Made by a program: the position numbers and the translations under genes. From DASXRA01 sp036506155 (GTDB lineage Bacteria > Actinomycetota > Actinomycetes > Mycobacteriales > Jatrophihabitantaceae), in the NCBI GenBank assembly GCA_036506155.1, contig DASXSF010000073.1:1-55323 (forward strand): a stretch of 55,323 nt of DNA, read 5' to 3'. Positions 16,856 through 23,989 of the stretch are shown piece after piece; position 1 is the first letter of the stretch; each line of letters opens with the position of its first letter. Below the pieces are notes generated by a model that was not told where the DNA came from, searched no databases, and saw only the letters and a list, made by a program, of their open reading frames with translations.

Positions 16856-16920
16856 TGTGAACAGGAGCGGGGGATGTGGAGGGCGAGGCGCGAAAGTGTC
16901 TGCGGTGCGTGGTATCGCGG

Positions 16921-17868
16921 CTAGCCGCGGAAGGTGCGCCGGTACGCCACCGGCGACGTGCCCACCGCTCTGGTGAAGTGGTGCCGCAGCATGGCGGCCG
17001 TGCCGAATCCCGAGCGCCGGGCGACCGTCTCGATGGGATCGTCCCCTCGTTCGAGCATCTCGCGCGCGTGGAGTACGCGCTGGTTGGTCAGCCAGGCATG
17101 CGGCGTGGCCCCTGTCTCGTCGCGGAAGCGGCGGGCAAACGTTCGAGGGCTCATCGCCGCCCGAGCGGCCATCGAGTCGACGGTGTGTTCGGCATCCAGC
17201 TCCGCCGCAATCGCATCGAGCAGCGGGGCCAGGCTCTCGGCCCGCCTGGCGTGCACCACTGGTCCGACGAACTGTGCCTGCCCGCCGTCCCGGAACGGCG
17301 GCATCACCATGCGGCGGGCCACCGTGTTCGCCACTCGCTCACCATGCTCGTCGCGGATCAGGTGCAGGCAGAGGTCCAAGCCGGCCGCTGATCCGGCGCT
17401 CGTCAGCACCGGACCGTCGCATACGTAGAGCACATTAGGGTTGACGCGCGCAGCCGGGAACTGCTCAGCGAGGCGCGCGGCATGCCGCCAGTGCGTGGTG
17501 CAATCGCGACCGTCCAAGAGGCCTGCCTCGCCGAGCGCGAACGCGCCGTTGCAGATGCTCATGACCCGAGCGCCCCGGGCGACGGTACGCTGCAGTACGG
17601 TCAGCAGCTTCTCCGGCCATACCGTCGGACCGACCGTCGCTGTCACGATCACCAGATCGGCCTGCTCGGCGACCTCCAGGCCATACGGCGTACTGATCGA
17701 AAAGCCCGCAGACGTCATGACCGGCGCCTCGTCCACTGCGACGACGTGGAACTCGGTGCCGGGCACGCCGTCGTCGGTGCGATCGACGCCGAACCCTTCA
17801 CACGCCACGCCCAACTCGAACGGGCTGACGCCGGGCACGATGACCGCGGCGATGGAGTCAAGGGGCAT
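16921..17868 (-). CDS. GlxA-family transcriptional regulator (DJ-1/PfpI plus AraC HTH), 315 aa
   Basis: Residues 1-180 form a class I glutamine amidotransferase/DJ-1-like domain with ICNGAFALGEAGLLDGRDCTTHW; the nucleophile-elbow cysteine is present in SICNG. Residues 210-315 form an AraC double helix-turn-helix, including MSPRTFARRFRDETG and ETVARRSGFGTAAMLRHHF. This is the architecture of AdpA, GlxA and FtrA. The ATG at 17868 is used; an in-frame ATG at 17880 is possible. Three or four TGGCA half-sites lie directly upstream, suggesting autoregulation. Confidence 0.9.
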   Translation of the reverse strand: MPLDSIAAVIVPGVSPFELGVACEGFGVDRTDDGVPGTEFHVVAVDEAPVMTSAGFSISTPYGLEVAEQADLVIVTATVGPTVWPEKLLTVLQRTVARGARVMSICNGAFALGEAGLLDGRDCTTHWRHAARLAEQFPAARVNPNVLYVCDGPVLTSAGSAAGLDLCLHLIRDEHGERVANTVARRMVMPPFRDGGQAQFVGPVVHARRAESLAPLLDAIAAELDAEHTVDSMAARAAMSPRTFARRFRDETGATPHAWLTNQRVLHAREMLERGDDPIETVARRSGFGTAAMLRHHFTRAVGTSPVAYRRTFRG

Positions 17869-17890
17869 GCGGGACAGCATGCTCCCCGGC

Positions 17891-17934
17891 TGGCAGTATT
17901 TCAACGTGGGATGGCATTTCTGCCACTCGTGGCA
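17891..17934. promoter_or_regulatory. TGGCA half-site cluster between the GlxA-type gene and a small membrane gene
   Basis: TGGCA at 17891-17895, TGGCA at 17912-17916, TGCCA at 17921-17925 and TGGCA at 17930-17934. The last two form the perfect repeat CTGCCA-CTCG-TGGCAG, and the middle pair forms TGGCA-TTTC-TGCCA. The sites fill the divergent gap and begin with TGGC, as AdpA-type sites do. Confidence 0.5.
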
Positions 17935-17962
17935 GGATCTTTGCTGTCGCATAATTCTTGCC

Positions 17963-18160
17963 ATGTTCGCTCTAGTCCTTCTCGGCCTGTTCCTGCTCGT
18001 CGCCGTGGCCAGCCTGCTCGGCCTCAGCGCCGACTCCCGCGACCTGCGGCCGCGCCTTCCAGTCCAGGCCGGCGGCGAGCAGCCCACGCCGGCCTGGACC
18101 GAACAGTTGGCGCACACCGCCCTGCCACCGGCCCGGCACGTCCGCCTGCGCCGGCTCTGA
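17963..18160 (+). CDS. small single-pass membrane protein, 65 aa
   Basis: The ATG at 17963 gives MFALVLLGLFLLVAVASLLGL, a clean N-terminal transmembrane helix, then a hydrophilic tail with two Asp and several Arg. No family recognised. It lies between a divergent regulator and tRNA-Arg, ends 21 bases before the tRNA, and shares the regulator's upstream region, so it may be its target. Support is the helix, codon use and position. Confidence 0.5.
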   Translation: MFALVLLGLFLLVAVASLLGLSADSRDLRPRLPVQAGGEQPTPAWTEQLAHTALPPARHVRLRRL

Positions 18161-18181
18161 CGGCGGTAGCCTGCCGCTGGG

Positions 18182-18254
18182 GCCCCCGTAGCTCAGCGGA
18201 TAGAGCTGCCGCCTTCTAAGCGGTAGGTCGCAGGTTCGAGTCCTGCCGGGGGCG
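18182..18254 (+). tRNA. tRNA-Arg (anticodon TCT)
   Basis: Cloverleaf complete: acceptor GCCCCCG/CGGGGGC, D-arm GCTC/GAGC, anticodon stem GCCGC/GCGGT with loop CTTCTAA (anticodon TCT), T-arm GCAGG-TTCGAGT-CCTGC, discriminator G. The CCA is not encoded directly after it. Confidence 0.95.
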
Positions 18255-18357
18255 CCCTATGTGAGTTGCCCGGACTTCCTGCGACGGCGACAGTTCCGCC
18301 GGACTGGTGCACACCCGCGCCGCTCGGTGCGAGATCGGGATGGTGCCCGCGGCATCG

Positions 18358-18386
18358 GGGAATGAACCCGACCTGGGCCACGGTTG
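18358..18386 (+). promoter_or_regulatory. SigR/SigH-type promoter for thioredoxin
   Basis: GGGAAT (18358-18363), 18 bases, then GGTTG (18382-18386). This fits the actinobacterial disulfide-stress consensus SGGAAY-N17-20-SGTTS at every fixed position, and thioredoxin genes are well-known members of that regulon. The start codon is 47 bases downstream of GGTTG. Confidence 0.65.
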
Positions 18387-18405
18387 CCCTACTACCCAGT
18401 AGGGC
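18386..18405. repeat. perfect hairpin in the thioredoxin leader
   Basis: GCCCTACT-ACCC-AGTAGGGC, eight perfect pairs with a four-base loop. It begins right after the -10 element of the predicted promoter, at the expected transcription start. It could be an operator or a 5' mRNA stem. There is no T-run. Confidence 0.55.
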
Positions 18406-18432
18406 TGAATCCCACCAGAGAGTGAGCACAGG

Positions 18433-18807
18433 ATGGCGACGGTCGATCTGACCACGGACACCTTCGAGAAGGCGGTGAGCGGTGATGGCATCACGCTGGT
18501 CGACTTCTGGGCAAGTTGGTGTGGCCCGTGCCGGATGTTCGCACCGGTCTTTGCCAAGGCGAGCGACCAGCACCCCGACATTACGTTCGGCAAGGTGGAC
18601 ACCGAGGCCGAACAGCACCTCGCGGCCGCGGCGAACATTCGCTCGATCCCCACGCTGATGGCTTTCCGCGACGGGATCCTCGTGTTCGCCCAGCCCGGGG
18701 CACTGCCGGGCGCTGCTCTCGAGCAGGTCATCCAGGCCGTTCGCGACCTCGACATGGACGACGTGCGCCGGCAGGTGGCCGAGCGCCAAGCGGCGCGCTC
18801 GGCTTGA
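18433..18807 (+). CDS. trx: thioredoxin, 124 aa
   Basis: Cytoplasmic thiol-disulfide reductant. The active site is WASWCGPC with Cys30 and Cys33, and the cis-proline lies in IRSIPTLM. Residues 1-108 are a complete thioredoxin fold; the last 15 residues (DVRRQVAERQAARSA) are a charged helical extension seen in some actinobacterial thioredoxins. The ATG at 18433 has a CAGGA just upstream. A stress-type promoter and a hairpin precede it. No thioredoxin reductase is adjacent. It could supply electrons to the peroxiredoxin at 2003. Confidence 0.94.
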   Translation: MATVDLTTDTFEKAVSGDGITLVDFWASWCGPCRMFAPVFAKASDQHPDITFGKVDTEAEQHLAAAANIRSIPTLMAFRDGILVFAQPGALPGAALEQVIQAVRDLDMDDVRRQVAERQAARSA

Positions 18808-18836
18808 GCGCTCTAAACGCCTCGCGCGCGGAGCGC

Positions 18837-20396
18837 CTACTGGATGATGACCCGCAGCGGAGGCGAGGCAATCCCGTTGGCAACGACGTACAGGTCGCCG
18901 GGCCCTAGATCGAGATCGGCAGGCAGCTCGACCTGCGTCGACTGTGGTGTCTTTCCCGCCGCCACTTGCTCGGAGAAACCGAACGTGCGCGCGTACTCCA
19001 CGCGATGCGTATCGCTGTTGACGATCCGCACCACCGGGAAGTTCGTAGCCGAGTCGCCGTCGTCACCGTAGTTGCTGCCCTGCGACAGCCCGCTCAGTTG
19101 TGTGCCGGTCAGCGTGATCGTTTCCCCACGCGTGACGAGCTGTTGGCGGTCGTCGTGCGTCATGATCTTCGGTCGCCATTGCGGGTCGGCGGCGCCGGTC
19201 GGCGTGAAGACGTACGGCGGGATCAACGGCTCCTCGCCGCCGCCGATCAACGTCGCTAGTACCTGCCCCGTCGGAAGAAGCACGCTGTCCGGCGAATACG
19301 AGCTGATTTGGGAGTTGGCGCTATCGGGCAGCTGCGAGTCCAGCGGCGCTGTGTGGGTGCCCAGGGCGGAGAACTCCATCGACGGCCGCTGGAAGACGCC
19401 TGGACTGGCGATCGAGATGACGTGGCCGTCGGGCAGCACGCTCGCTGTGCCGTCAGCCATCCCGAAGATCTCTCCCGACGGCGCGATAAACGGGTCGGCA
19501 GCCGACCAGCTGCCCGTGCCGAGGAGGGCCGCGGGCGGGGTGTAGACGGCGTTCTGGCCGTTCGCGCCCGCCTGAAACACCGTCCCGTCCGGGCGCAGGA
19601 CCGCCGGGCCCATCTCGGTGCTGATCGAGAGGTGCGTCGGCAGCATGCCCGCCGAGATCCACTCCCCGTTGGTGGAGCCGTCCAGCCACGGTGGGATGTA
19701 GCGCTCGGCGCTGCCCTGTTGGCGGACGTCCACGGTGAGGAGCGTCCCGTCGGGCAGCAGGGTCCAGTTCTCCTCCGTGTTGCTGTTGTTCAACTTTCCG
19801 GACGGGGTCAGCGTCGTCCACGTCATCGACGCGGGATCCAGCTCGAATATGTTGGCGCCGGTGCGGCTTGCAAGCAGCAGTTTGCCGTTCGGCATGACCG
19901 TGCAGGCCCTGTCGCCAATGTTCGTGGCGCCCGCAGGCGGAGCGACCACCTGCCAGCTGTCGGTCACCGGGTCGTACACCGCGCCCTGGTTGGACTCGAC
20001 GGGGACCGGGTTCGTCCCCTGGTATTCGCCGCCCTCGACGAGCATGCGCCCGTCGGGGAGGATGGCGCGGCACGGGTAGGTCGGCGCGTAGCCATTGGGT
20101 GCCGGCGGTGTTTTCTCGTACGTGCCGTTCAAGTAGTTGCCGCTCGCGTCGGGTCGCAGCCGCCACCACTGGTCGGAGGTGACCTCCTGCAGCATCACCG
20201 ACCCGTCGGTGAGCAGCATGGCCGCCTGCGGATAGAACGGCAACTGGGTCGCCGACAGCAGCTCCCACTGCCCGCCCGCCGACACAGGAGGAGTGGCGGC
20301 CCCAGCACCGGCAGCGAACGAGTTCGCCAAGCCAACCAGCACCACTGATGCCGCAAAGGCCGCGGTTACTGTGCGGAAGCGACGGGCCACGCTCAT
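18837..20396 (-). CDS. secreted Kelch/galactose-oxidase-like beta-propeller protein, 519 aa
   Basis: Residues 1-38 form a Sec signal peptide (basic MSVARRFR, hydrophobic core, cleavage near AGAGAA). Residues 45-400 contain repeated blades with patterns such as LLTDGSVMLQE, LPDGRMLVEGG, MPNGKLLLASR and RPDGTVFQAG, typical of galactose-oxidase/Kelch propellers. The C-terminal 110 residues form an immunoglobulin-like DUF1929-type sandwich ending GPGDLYVVANGIASPPLRV, as in galactose oxidase. I could not confirm the Cys-Tyr cofactor and copper ligands, so catalysis is uncertain. GGGGAGA lies five bases before the ATG at 20396. Confidence 0.75.
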   Translation of the reverse strand: MSVARRFRTVTAAFAASVVLVGLANSFAAGAGAATPPVSAGGQWELLSATQLPFYPQAAMLLTDGSVMLQEVTSDQWWRLRPDASGNYLNGTYEKTPPAPNGYAPTYPCRAILPDGRMLVEGGEYQGTNPVPVESNQGAVYDPVTDSWQVVAPPAGATNIGDRACTVMPNGKLLLASRTGANIFELDPASMTWTTLTPSGKLNNSNTEENWTLLPDGTLLTVDVRQQGSAERYIPPWLDGSTNGEWISAGMLPTHLSISTEMGPAVLRPDGTVFQAGANGQNAVYTPPAALLGTGSWSAADPFIAPSGEIFGMADGTASVLPDGHVISIASPGVFQRPSMEFSALGTHTAPLDSQLPDSANSQISSYSPDSVLLPTGQVLATLIGGGEEPLIPPYVFTPTGAADPQWRPKIMTHDDRQQLVTRGETITLTGTQLSGLSQGSNYGDDGDSATNFPVVRIVNSDTHRVEYARTFGFSEQVAAGKTPQSTQVELPADLDLGPGDLYVVANGIASPPLRVIIQ

Positions 20397-20687
20397 TGGC
20401 TCTCCCCGATGTTTAGTGGACCGACCTCTGGCCACGTCCGCCCGTCACCCGTTGGACGACCGTCACTGCCGACACCCTAGTGGGTTTGGGCGTCATTGTG
20501 ACCAACTTCGTCAATGCAAGTTGTTGACCATCGGCGAGGTATAAGTGGGGCTGGGTCGAAGGTCACGTCGCGAGGCTTCCCAGACTGGTGACGTGCCGTC
20601 GTGGTTCCGTCCCCGAGTGGCGGACGCTGCCATCACCGAGGAGCGCACAGGAACGTGCCACACCGACGGCGACACCGTCGAGCCCGG
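20397..20687. other. 291-base region without a confident gene
   Basis: Upstream of the Kelch gene and downstream of the small membrane gene at 20688. The sub-region 20490-20550 is AT-richer and contains TATAAG at 20540 without a convincing -35. A short plus-strand frame at 20593-20691 (32 codons) is open but unsupported. Confidence 0.4.
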
Positions 20688-21083
20688 CTAGCTTTCCAAC
20701 ACGCTCCCGACGGCGGGTATCCCTTTGAGCTGCCGAGCCAGATCTGGCGGCAATTCGACAAAGATCTCGGTGATGGCGTTGCGCAAACCGTCTGCGCGCG
20801 AGGCAGCGTTCTGCGCTGCTGACTGCGCGACCTCCGAGGCGACCTGGGCACCGGCTGCGTTTTGGGCGTGGTGCACCGCCTGCCGCGTGAAGAAGTAGGT
20901 GACGAAGGCGCCGGTGACGATGCCCAGCAGCGGCCCGAGCGCGCCGATGAGCTTGGCCAGGTCACCTTCTGGGTAGCGAGCGGCACCGATGGCCAGAATC
21001 GCGCCTATGACGACCAGCAGGGTGATCGCCACCAGAGTTGATGCAACGGATATTCCGTCCTGGTTGCGCTGATCGTCAGGCAT
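20688..21083 (-). CDS. small membrane protein with two helices, 131 aa
   Basis: No family recognised. Residues about 13-34 (STLVAITLLVVIGAILAIGAA) and 43-65 (LIGALGPLLGIVTGAFVTYFF) are transmembrane helices. The rest is an Ala/Gln-rich amphipathic helix (AQNAAGAQVASEVAQSAAQ) and a short C-terminal segment, likely cytoplasmic. The ATG at 21083 has AGGAG seven bases upstream, which lies inside the preceding small gene. The two genes overlap by 8 bases. Confidence 0.65.
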   Translation of the reverse strand: MPDDQRNQDGISVASTLVAITLLVVIGAILAIGAARYPEGDLAKLIGALGPLLGIVTGAFVTYFFTRQAVHHAQNAAGAQVASEVAQSAAQNAASRADGLRNAITEIFVELPPDLARQLKGIPAVGSVLES

Positions 21084-21246
21084 GGCGTTGCTCCTGTCCG
21101 GGGCCGGGGTATGTCCAGCCGACCCCGGGCGAGTAGTACAACTCTGCAGCCAGGCTGGAGCAGACCACATGATCCGGGCGCAGGTCGTGATACTTCGCGA
21201 CGGCGGGCTTGCCTTCGAGGGCCTTGCCCACTCGAATCAACTCCAC
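21076..21246 (-). CDS. small hypothetical protein, 56 aa
   Basis: GTG at 21246 with GAGGTGG upstream; an alternative GTG is at 21255. The product reads MELIRVGKALEGKPAVAKYH and ends near SPGVGWTYPGPGQEQRHA. About three quarters of third codon positions are G or C, consistent with coding. Its stop overlaps the ATG of the membrane protein by 8 bases, so the downstream gene is probably translationally coupled to it. No family recognised. Confidence 0.45.
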   Translation of the reverse strand: MELIRVGKALEGKPAVAKYHDLRPDHVVCSSLAAELYYSPGVGWTYPGPGQEQRHA

Positions 21247-21360
21247 GGTCGCCACCTCACTCTTTTGCGAGAGTGTTTTGACGCTGCGGAGACATCAACA
21301 GCTGGGCGTGATACATCGACCGTCCGACCGGAGCGGCGGGCCCGGCAGTCGCATATTCCT

Positions 21361-21633
21361 TCAGCGGACGAGGTGCACCGGGTGATGGGTCTCCTGCTCG
21401 ATCTGCGCGGCGGCCGACTGGAGCAGTTCGGTGCTCAACGCAATGAGGGCGCGAGCGGCCGCGATCTCCTCGCCGATCAGGGGACGGCTCTGGTCGCGCG
21501 GGTTGCGGTACGCATCGCCGGCGGCGGTCAAGGCCTTGTCGCCGCGCACCCTGGCCCGGGCGGTCGCACGGGTGTGGGTGTCGTCCTCGTCGAAGTCGAT
21601 TTCGACGGTCCATCGAGGGCTTGCCATCGTCAT
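21361..21633 (-). CDS. DUF1876 family protein, 90 aa
   Basis: Short actinobacterial protein of the DUF1876 type, whose fold has been compared with a double-stranded RNA-binding domain. Landmarks are PRWTVEIDFDEDDTHTRATARARV, then DQSRPLIGEEIAAARALIALSTELL. No catalytic residues are expected and the role is unknown. The ATG at 21633 overlaps the stop of the amidohydrolase gene in a TGATG junction; an ATG two codons later is also possible. GGGGA lies just upstream. Confidence 0.8.
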   Translation of the reverse strand: MTMASPRWTVEIDFDEDDTHTRATARARVRGDKALTAAGDAYRNPRDQSRPLIGEEIAAARALIALSTELLQSAAAQIEQETHHPVHLVR

Positions 21634-22787
21634 CACTCCCCTCGCCTCCAGCGTGCGCCCCCGCGGGCCACCGCGCTAGATGTTCCGAGGTCATAAGCGC
21701 GGCGCGCGTTGCCGGAGGTGATCAGCCTGGCAATGCGGTCGGCCTCCGCGACCGGCCAGAACTCACGGGAGATGCCGTCGTCGAGAACGGCCGAGAGTGC
21801 ACGGCGAAACAGCGCCGTGCTCAGCGCGTACAGCTCGGACAGGCCGAACGCGTCGCTCGCGAACAGGACGGATCCGAAGGGCGCCAACTCGAGGAGCTCG
21901 GCAAGGAGGGCGCCCGCGCGGGTGCCGAGGTTGGACAGCGCGAGTCCCACGTCGACGAAGACGTGGTCGAAGACCTGCGCGAGATAGCCCGCCGACCGGT
22001 GGAACGGGTAGTTGTGCAGGAGCATGACCGGCACACCCAGCCCCGCCGACGCCCGCAACATCGGTGTCAGAAGCAGCGGATCGCAGTGGTGTAGGTCGAG
22101 GTCCGCGTCGCCGTAGCCAATGTGGAACTGCAGCGGCTTACGGACATCCAGTGCCGACCACAGCAGAAACCTGATCAGGGTCCGGTCAGCCAGGCGGGGC
22201 GGGGTGGTGCCGCGCCCCCACCTCGCGGCGGCGGTGGTCACTTCGCCGTCGGAGGGACGCGTCGGGTCGAGATCGAGGCCGACGCGGTAGGCCGCAATCG
22301 ACTTGAACGCCACAGCTGTCGCGGCGCGCGCGTGCAAAGTCTCGCGCACAGTGTCGGCGAACTGCGCCGGGTCGGTCGTCGCGATGAGCTCCTCGGCGAG
22401 CGCTTCCAGCCGGACGACCTCGTGTCCGTGCCCGTGCGTATATGCGGCCAGCTGTGCCGGAGAGGTGATCCGCTCAGACAGGAAGCCGGTGTCCACGAGG
22501 TAGTCGCTGATCCCGCTACTCGCGAGCATGCGGCGGGCCACCTCGTCGGCACCCAGCTCAGCGCGCCGGGCGAGGTACTCGTCCGGATCGGTGAACCGTG
22601 GCAGGTCGAGCAGCGGTGCGCAGACCGCTCGCACGCCGAAGCCGGCTTGGGTGTCGAACAGCGAGGCGTGAAGCGGCCCGGGGCCGGCGGCCTCGGTGAG
22701 CAGTGCCTCGAACTGCGGGCGGTCCAGCACGTCGCGCACGATGCCGTGGCAGTGATGGTCGACGAGCCGTAGGCCGTCGATGATCAC
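21633..22787 (-). CDS. FluG N-domain-like amidohydrolase, 384 aa
   Basis: TIM-barrel metal-dependent hydrolase of the amidohydrolase_2 type. The metal motif is DHHCHG near residue 10. Later landmarks are KPLQFHIGYGDADLDLHHCDP, VMLLHNYPFHRSAGYLAQVF, FVDVGLALS and APFGSVLFASDAFG. This pattern is that of the N-terminal half of FluG, where an amidohydrolase is fused to a glutamine synthetase domain; here the partner is the separate gene at 23990. The GTG at 22787 overlaps the stop of the PLP gene by four bases. Substrate unknown. Confidence 0.82.
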   Translation of the reverse strand: MIIDGLRLVDHHCHGIVRDVLDRPQFEALLTEAAGPGPLHASLFDTQAGFGVRAVCAPLLDLPRFTDPDEYLARRAELGADEVARRMLASSGISDYLVDTGFLSERITSPAQLAAYTHGHGHEVVRLEALAEELIATTDPAQFADTVRETLHARAATAVAFKSIAAYRVGLDLDPTRPSDGEVTTAAARWGRGTTPPRLADRTLIRFLLWSALDVRKPLQFHIGYGDADLDLHHCDPLLLTPMLRASAGLGVPVMLLHNYPFHRSAGYLAQVFDHVFVDVGLALSNLGTRAGALLAELLELAPFGSVLFASDAFGLSELYALSTALFRRALSAVLDDGISREFWPVAEADRIARLITSGNARRAYDLGTSSAVARGGARWRRGE

Positions 22788-23962
22788 GTGCGATCCAGAG
22801 CCTGCGCGAAGTCTGCGATCAGCGCGTCGGCCGGTTCGAGCCCGCACGAGATCCGGATCATGCCGTCATCGATACCCGCGGCGCGCCGCTCCTCCGGGCG
22901 GAGCGAGAAGTGCGAGGAGTTGAACGGTGTGCTGACCAGCGTCTCCACCCCGCCGAGGCTCGTCGCTTCACACCCGATGCGCAGGGCGCGCACCACGTCG
23001 TGTGCCCGCTCGTCGCCGCCGTCGACGGTGATCGTCACCATCGCTCCGCCACCACAGTCGGGACGCATCACGCGGGCGGCAACCGCGGCACGCGAGTAGC
23101 TGGGCAGGGACGGGTGCCGCACCGCCAGGACGTCGGCCCGAGCGCCGAGTGCCGCCGCCAACGTCCGCGCGGTCTCCGTCTGCCGGGCCATACGGATGTC
23201 AAAGGTCTGGAGCCCGCGCCAGACCAGGTATGCCTCGTACGGACCGAGGCTGGTGCCCAGTGTGACGACCCGCCGCTGCACCTCCGTGATGATCGCGTCG
23301 TCGCCGACCACGGCCCCGGCGATCGCGTCGGAGTGGCCGTTGAGGAACTTCGTCGCCGAGTGCACCACGACGTCAGCGCCCAGACGCAGCGGCCGGACCA
23401 CATATGGCGTCGCGAAGGTGTTGTCGATCACGAGCCGCGCGCCGGCGGCATGGGCCAGGTCAGCCAGTGCAGGCAGATCCGTGAGCTCGAGCTGCGGATT
23501 GGACAGCGTTTCGGCGTACGCGACCCCGGCACCGCCGGCGAGCTCGCGGCGCCACGCTTCGAGATTGACGGCGTCGACCCAGCGCACATCGATGCCCCAG
23601 GCGGGCAGGTCGCGGACCAGCAGGTCACGGGTGTCGCCGTACACCTGACGTGCCGCGACGACACGATCGCCCGCGCGCAGCAAGGTCAGCAGCGTGGTGG
23701 CGATCGCCGCCATGCCTGACGAGGTCATGAACCCGGCGCCACCGCCTTCGAGATCGGCGATATCCCGGGCGACCAGGTCCGCAGTCGGGTTGCGGAAGCG
23801 GCCGTACCAGTGCTCGGCGAGCCCGCCGTCCTGGATGTCCTTGTACGCCTGGTCGTCCAGGAAGTACGTGACCGAATGATGGATCGGCGGCACGACGGGC
23901 TGCGTGCGGGGCATGAAGTCGGCGGCGCGCGCGGGGCGGCCGGCGATGGGAGACTCAGACAC
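22784..23962 (-). CDS. Cys/Met metabolism PLP-dependent enzyme, 392 aa
   Basis: Trans-sulfuration family (cystathionine gamma-synthase, gamma-lyase or methionine gamma-lyase type). The PLP lysine is in SATKFLNGHSD; other conserved segments are YGRFRNPTADL, SSGMAAIATTLLTLL, and the C-terminal SLGGVETLVSTPFNSSH. Distinguishing synthase from lyase by eye is not safe. The GTG at 23962 is divergent from the ligase gene with 27 bases between, and the gene is coupled to the amidohydrolase. Context suggests use of an amine or gamma-glutamyl compound and not core methionine synthesis. Confidence 0.85.
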   Translation of the reverse strand: MSESPIAGRPARAADFMPRTQPVVPPIHHSVTYFLDDQAYKDIQDGGLAEHWYGRFRNPTADLVARDIADLEGGGAGFMTSSGMAAIATTLLTLLRAGDRVVAARQVYGDTRDLLVRDLPAWGIDVRWVDAVNLEAWRRELAGGAGVAYAETLSNPQLELTDLPALADLAHAAGARLVIDNTFATPYVVRPLRLGADVVVHSATKFLNGHSDAIAGAVVGDDAIITEVQRRVVTLGTSLGPYEAYLVWRGLQTFDIRMARQTETARTLAAALGARADVLAVRHPSLPSYSRAAVAARVMRPDCGGGAMVTITVDGGDERAHDVVRALRIGCEATSLGGVETLVSTPFNSSHFSLRPEERRAAGIDDGMIRISCGLEPADALIADFAQALDRT

Positions 23963-23989
23963 ACCGACAGGCTGCCACGAGGAGCGCGG

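Noticed and set aside
18808..18836. GCGCTC/GAGCGC inverted repeat between trx and the Kelch gene as a terminator
   Set aside because: The loop is 17 bases and there is no T-run; the region is simply GC-rich.
20593..20691. Plus-strand frame of 32 codons from a GTG, with codon use like neighbouring genes
   Set aside because: No ribosome site, no recognisable family, and it runs into the converging membrane gene; chance is likely in this GC-rich sequence.
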